Of a DNA stretch of 9,004 bases, positions 5,870 through 9,004 are shown piece after piece. Positions within the stretch are counted from its first letter, which is position 1. Each line of letters begins with the position of its first letter. This stretch comes from JANSYP01 sp039184415 (GTDB lineage: Bacteria; Pseudomonadota; Alphaproteobacteria; Rhodobacterales; Rhodobacteraceae). The position numbers and the translations under genes were made by a program. The notes below the pieces were generated by a model. That model saw only the letters and a program-made list of their open reading frames with translations. It ran no database searches and was not told the DNA's origin. The stretch covers positions 1-9,004 of the forward strand of contig JBCDBB010000157.1 of NCBI GenBank assembly GCA_039184415.1, written 5' to 3'.

Positions 5870-7102
5870 CTAGCAGAGATAGTCCCGCGACAGAGGTACA
5901 GCTGTCTGCGTCTTGGCCAGCTGGAGCTGGTAGACCGCCTGGGCCCCTTCGCGAAAGGTCATCTCGGAGGCGGCGAGGTAGTACCGCCACATCCGGTAGA
6001 AGCGCGCGTCATACAGGGCTTCGGCCTCGCCCCGCCGCGCGGTGAACCGGTCGAACCAGTGGCGAAGCGTTGTGGCATAGTGCAGCCGCCAGACCTCCAT
6101 GTCGCAGCACCACAGATGCGCGCGTTCCAACGGACCGAACACCTCGGACATTGCCGGGGTGTAGCCGCCCGGAAAGATGTACTTGAGGATCCAGGGCGAT
6201 TGCGGTGCGGGCTCGAAGGCGCGGCCGATAAAATGGATGAGCGCGATCCCGTCTGCGCTGAGCAGCCTCTGAACATGGTCGAAATACTCGCGGTAGTGGG
6301 GCGGGCCGACATGTTCGAACATGCCCACCGACACGATCCGGTCGAACTCACCGGTGACCTCGCGATAGTCGCAGAGCCGGATGTCGACCTGGTCGGTGAG
6401 CCCGGCCTCGGCCATCCGCGCGCGTGCGAGCTTGTGCTGTTCGTGGGAGAGCGTCACCCCTGTCACCCTGGCGCCGTAGTCCCGCGCCAGCGTGATCGCC
6501 ATCCCGCCCCAGCCGCAGCCGATATCGAGCACGCGCGTACCGGGGCTCAGGCGGAGCTTGGCTGCGATATGGCGCTTCTTGGCTTCCTGCGCTGTATCGA
6601 GATCCATGTCCGGGTCGGGAAAGTAGGCGCAGGAATACTGCCGGTCGCTGTCCAGAAAGAGATCGTAAAGCCCGCCGTCGAGATCATAGTGATGCGAGAC
6701 CTGGGCGCGGGCCCGGTGCACCGGGTTCCAGTGGTCGATGCGTCTGCGTGCGGCGCGCCCGAGATTGTCGATGCGCAACAGCCAGCCCGGATCGCGGACC
6801 CGGTTGCGCAGCAGGAGGCCGAACATGCCATGCAGATCGTCGTCCTGAAGCCGCAGCGTTCCGTCCATATAGGCCTCGCCGAGCGCGAGTTCGGGCGACA
6901 TCACAAGGCGCCGAGGCAGGGAGGCATCGCAGAGCGCAAGGGCAAAGGCCGGGGCCTTGGGGTCGCCATAGTCGCTCACCCGCCCGTCGGGCCAGGTCAG
7001 GCGCAACCGGCCGACGCGCAGGAAGCTGCGCAGATATCGATCGAGCAGCAGCGCCCAGGGCTGGAGCCCCGAAGAGGTCCGGTGATTTACTGTGTGTTCC
7101 AT
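5870..7102 (-). CDS. cfa: Cyclopropane-fatty-acyl-phospholipid synthase family methyltransferase
   Basis: The 410-residue product is a SAM-dependent methyltransferase that adds a methylene bridge across double bases' acyl counterparts, the double bonds of unsaturated phospholipid acyl chains, at the membrane surface. The N-terminal lipid-binding part (about 1-130) includes GEAYMDG, typical of the family. The catalytic domain has QYSCAYF (C158, equivalent to the active-site Cys139 of E. coli), the SAM loop VLDIGCGWGGMA (191-202), SVGMFEHVG with E263 (E. coli Glu239), H290 (His266) and the C-terminal YYLAASEMTFR. The carbonate-binding residues thus look intact. The start is ATG 7102 because AAGGAGG lies 7 bases before it; the open frame extends to 7213 but that would overlap the aspS promoter. 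It is convergent with bchJ and divergent from aspS. Related methylases of furan fatty acid synthesis (UfaM) belong to the same superfamily; without ufa neighbours an ordinary Cfa is more likely. Confidence 0.9.
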   Translation of the reverse strand: MEHTVNHRTSSGLQPWALLLDRYLRSFLRVGRLRLTWPDGRVSDYGDPKAPAFALALCDASLPRRLVMSPELALGEAYMDGTLRLQDDDLHGMFGLLLRNRVRDPGWLLRIDNLGRAARRRIDHWNPVHRARAQVSHHYDLDGGLYDLFLDSDRQYSCAYFPDPDMDLDTAQEAKKRHIAAKLRLSPGTRVLDIGCGWGGMAITLARDYGARVTGVTLSHEQHKLARARMAEAGLTDQVDIRLCDYREVTGEFDRIVSVGMFEHVGPPHYREYFDHVQRLLSADGIALIHFIGRAFEPAPQSPWILKYIFPGGYTPAMSEVFGPLERAHLWCCDMEVWRLHYATTLRHWFDRFTARRGEAEALYDARFYRMWRYYLAASEMTFREGAQAVYQLQLAKTQTAVPLSRDYLC

Positions 7103-7109
7103 CGTCAGG

Positions 7110-7116
7110 CCTCCTT
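7110..7116 (-). promoter_or_regulatory. Strong ribosome binding site that fixes the cfa start
   Basis: On the minus strand AAGGAGG precedes the ATG at 7102 by 7 bases, an almost ideal Shine-Dalgarno sequence. It argues against the longer open frame that begins at 7213 and for a well-translated product. Confidence 0.85.
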
Positions 7117-7154
7117 CTGCGGCATCCTGCATGGCGTAAGTTTTCGCCGGCGCC

Positions 7155-7183
7155 TTGACACGCGCCCGGGCGCAAGGTGTATC
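7155..7183 (+). promoter_or_regulatory. Sigma-70-type promoter of aspS
   Basis: A perfect -35 box TTGACA (7155-7160) is followed after exactly 17 bases by TGTATC (7178-7183). The transcript should start near 7190, leaving a leader of about 26 bases before the aspS ATG at 7216. The spacer contains a 12-bp perfect palindrome, listed separately. The short leader leaves no room for a T-box or other riboswitch. Confidence 0.6.
7162..7173. repeat. 12-bp perfect palindrome in the spacer of the aspS promoter
   Basis: GCGCCCGGGCGC is a perfect inverted repeat located between the -35 and -10 boxes of the predicted aspS promoter and about 60-71 bases upstream of the divergent cfa start. It could be an operator affecting one or both genes. 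GC-only palindromes arise easily in DNA of this composition, so a functional role is uncertain. Confidence 0.35.
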
Positions 7184-7215
7184 GGCGCGACCTGATCCAC
7201 CCCTGGGGAACATTC

Positions 7216-8991
7216 ATGCATTCTTACCGCAGTCATACCTGCGCCGAACTGACCAAGGACAATGTCGGCGAAATCGTGCGCTTGTCCGGCTGGGTGCACC
7301 GCGTGCGCGACCATGGCGGGGTTCTCTTCATCGACCTGCGCGACCACTACGGCATGACCCAGGTGCTCGCCGATCCCGACAGTCCGGTGTTCTCTCAAGT
7401 TGAATCCGTGCGCTCGGAATGGTGCATCCGCGTCGACGGCGAGGTCAAGGCGCGCGACGAGAGCCTGATCAATCCCAAGATCCCCACGGGCGAGGTCGAG
7501 GTCTTCATCCGCGATATCGAGGTGCTGGGCGCCGCCGAAGAACTGCCGCTGATGGTCTTCGGCGAGCAGGAGTATCCCGAGGAAACCCGCCTGCGCTATC
7601 GCTATCTCGACCTGCGCCGCGATGGGCTCCATGACAATATTATGCTGAGATCCCATGTGGTTGCCTCCATGCGCCGGCGGATGTGGGAGATCGGCTTCAC
7701 CGAGTTTCAGACCCCTATCATCACCGCGAGTTCGCCCGAGGGCGCGCGCGACTTCCTTGTGCCTTCGCGGCTCCACCCGGGGCGGTTCTACGCGCTGCCC
7801 CAGGCGCCGCAGCAGTTCAAACAACTCACAATGGTCGCAGGATTCGACAAATATTTCCAGATAGCGCCCTGTTTCCGCGACGAGGATCCCCGCGCGGACC
7901 GGTCGCCGACCGACTTCTACCAGCTCGATATCGAGATGAGTTTCGTCACCCAGCAGGATATTTTCGACACGGTTCATCCGGTGATTGCGGGCGTGTTCGA
8001 GGAATTCGGCCAGGGGCGGCGTGTCGATACCGACTGGCCCCAGATCTCCTATGCCGACGCCGCGCTCTGGTACGGAACCGACAAGCCTGACCTCCGCAAC
8101 CCGTTGAAAATGCAGGTTGTATCCGAGCATTTCCGCGGATCTGGCTTTGCCATTTTCGCCAAACTGCTGGAGCAGGAGGGCACCGAGATCCGCGCCATCC
8201 CCGCACCCACGGGCGGCAGCCGCAAGTTCTGCGACCGGATGAACGCGTTTGCCCAGAAAGAAGGTCTGCCGGGCATGGGCTATATTTTCTGGCGCGAGAA
8301 AGACGGCGAGATGGAGGCCGCGGGGCCGCTGGCGAAGAATATCGGGCCGGAGCGGACCGAGGCGATCCGCCAGCAGCTGGGGCTCGGGGTCGGCGATGCG
8401 GCCTTCTTCCTAGGCGGAAAACCGTCGACTTTCCAGGTGGTTGCGGGCAAGGCTCGGGTCGAGATCGGCAATGAGCTGGGGCTGACGGACGAGAACCGGT
8501 TCGCCTTTGCCTGGGTTGTCGATTTCCCGGTCTTCTACCGGCATGAAGAGACCGGCGAGATCGATTTCGAGCATAACCCCTTTTCCATGCCCCAGGGCGG
8601 GATGGCGGCGCTGGAGGGCGACCCGCTGGAGGTCAAGGGCTTCCAGTATGATCTGAGCTGCAACGGCTACGAGATCCTGAGCGGCGCGATCCGCAACCAT
8701 CGCCCCGAAATCATGGAAAAAGCCTTTGAAATCGCGGGATATTCGAAGGCGGAGGTGGACTCGCAGTTCGGTGGGTTGGCCACGGCGTTCAAATATGGCG
8801 CGCCGCCCCATGGCGGCTGTGCGGCGGGTATCGACCGGATCGTGATGCTCTTGGCCGATGAGGCCAATATCCGTGAGGTCATCATGTTCCCGATGAACCA
8901 GCGCGCCGAGGATCTGATGATGGGCGCACCGTCCGAGCCGCTGAACGAGCAGCTCCGCGAGCTGAGTCTGAGGGTCGTCGAGCAGGAGTAA
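7216..8991 (+). CDS. aspS: Aspartyl-tRNA synthetase
   Basis: This class II synthetase charges tRNA-Asp with aspartate in the cytoplasm. The 591-residue product is full length (E. coli 590) and has the bacterial domain order. An N-terminal OB-fold anticodon-binding domain (about 1-110; SGWVHRVRDHGGVLFIDLRD) is followed by the catalytic core with motif 1 (about 160-180, TPIITASSPEGARDF) and motif 2 (FRDEDPRADRSPTDFYQLDIE, Arg221 and Glu223). A GAD insertion domain (about 290-420) is followed by motif 3 around GIDRIVMLL with Arg541. RADRSPTDFYQLD has one residue more than the E. coli RADRQPEFTQID, a form I associate with alphaproteobacterial enzymes. The ATG at 7216 has GGGGAA 5 bases upstream; the frame is open further upstream to a GTG at 7177, but that lies before the predicted transcript start. 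His33 sits where non-discriminating bacterial enzymes have a key His, so tRNA-Asn may also be charged. It is transcribed divergently from cfa. Confidence 0.97.
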   Translation: MHSYRSHTCAELTKDNVGEIVRLSGWVHRVRDHGGVLFIDLRDHYGMTQVLADPDSPVFSQVESVRSEWCIRVDGEVKARDESLINPKIPTGEVEVFIRDIEVLGAAEELPLMVFGEQEYPEETRLRYRYLDLRRDGLHDNIMLRSHVVASMRRRMWEIGFTEFQTPIITASSPEGARDFLVPSRLHPGRFYALPQAPQQFKQLTMVAGFDKYFQIAPCFRDEDPRADRSPTDFYQLDIEMSFVTQQDIFDTVHPVIAGVFEEFGQGRRVDTDWPQISYADAALWYGTDKPDLRNPLKMQVVSEHFRGSGFAIFAKLLEQEGTEIRAIPAPTGGSRKFCDRMNAFAQKEGLPGMGYIFWREKDGEMEAAGPLAKNIGPERTEAIRQQLGLGVGDAAFFLGGKPSTFQVVAGKARVEIGNELGLTDENRFAFAWVVDFPVFYRHEETGEIDFEHNPFSMPQGGMAALEGDPLEVKGFQYDLSCNGYEILSGAIRNHRPEIMEKAFEIAGYSKAEVDSQFGGLATAFKYGAPPHGGCAAGIDRIVMLLADEANIREVIMFPMNQRAEDLMMGAPSEPLNEQLRELSLRVVEQE

Positions 8992-9004
8992 GGGTTCGGC
9001 AAGC

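Noticed and set aside
6059..7195. 378-codon plus-strand open frame opposite cfa
   Set aside because: Antisense shadow; the minus-strand Cfa has intact catalytic motifs and an ideal ribosome site.
7105..8130. 341-codon minus-strand open frame opposite aspS
   Set aside because: Antisense shadow of a conserved synthetase; it would also run through the aspS promoter and has no ribosome site or family signature.

Overview
The window reads as GC-rich chromosomal DNA of an alphaproteobacterium, most likely Rhodobacterales (Rhodobacteraceae). The grounds are high-GC codon use, a bacteriochlorophyll gene pair of the purple-bacterial type, an alphaproteobacterial-looking aspartyl-tRNA synthetase, and FnrL- and PpsR-type regulatory sites. 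The organism can probably make bacteriochlorophyll a under low oxygen, because it carries the oxygen-independent cyclase BchE. No genus can be assigned from this stretch.

Layout, left to right. 1-910 (minus): N-terminal 303 codons of carB, running off the left edge. 960-987 (minus): a plausible carB promoter. 1098-2006 (minus): a Stf0-family sulfotransferase of unknown substrate. 2007-2338: a 332-bp divergent intergenic region with no convincing gene. 2339-3034 and 3072-3401 (plus): a two-gene unit made of a CPBP-family membrane protein and an EmrE-like small multidrug resistance (SMR) transporter. 3402-3495: the bchE control region, with a perfect FNR-type site and a perfect PpsR/CrtJ-type palindrome that share a half-site. 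3496-5232 and 5210-5848 (plus): overlapping bchE and bchJ. 5870-7102 (minus): a cyclopropane-fatty-acid-synthase family methyltransferase, convergent with bchJ. 7103-7215: a divergent promoter region. 7216-8991 (plus): complete aspS.

How the genes fit together. Most are independent housekeeping or accessory units: pyrimidine/arginine precursor synthesis (carB), translation (aspS), membrane lipid modification (cfa), efflux (SMR). The coherent specialised unit is bchEJ. BchE makes the isocyclic ring of bacteriochlorophyll without oxygen, and the overlapping bchJ product is thought to assist at the vinyl-reduction or substrate-handling stage. The promoter architecture suggests that loss of oxygen activates the pair through FnrL while relieving PpsR repression at an overlapping site. 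bchEJ stands here between non-photosynthesis genes and is not followed by bchG or bchP.

I found no wholly new system. The strongest point for a second look is the interlocked FnrL/PpsR operator in front of a bchEJ pair that appears detached from the photosynthesis gene cluster.
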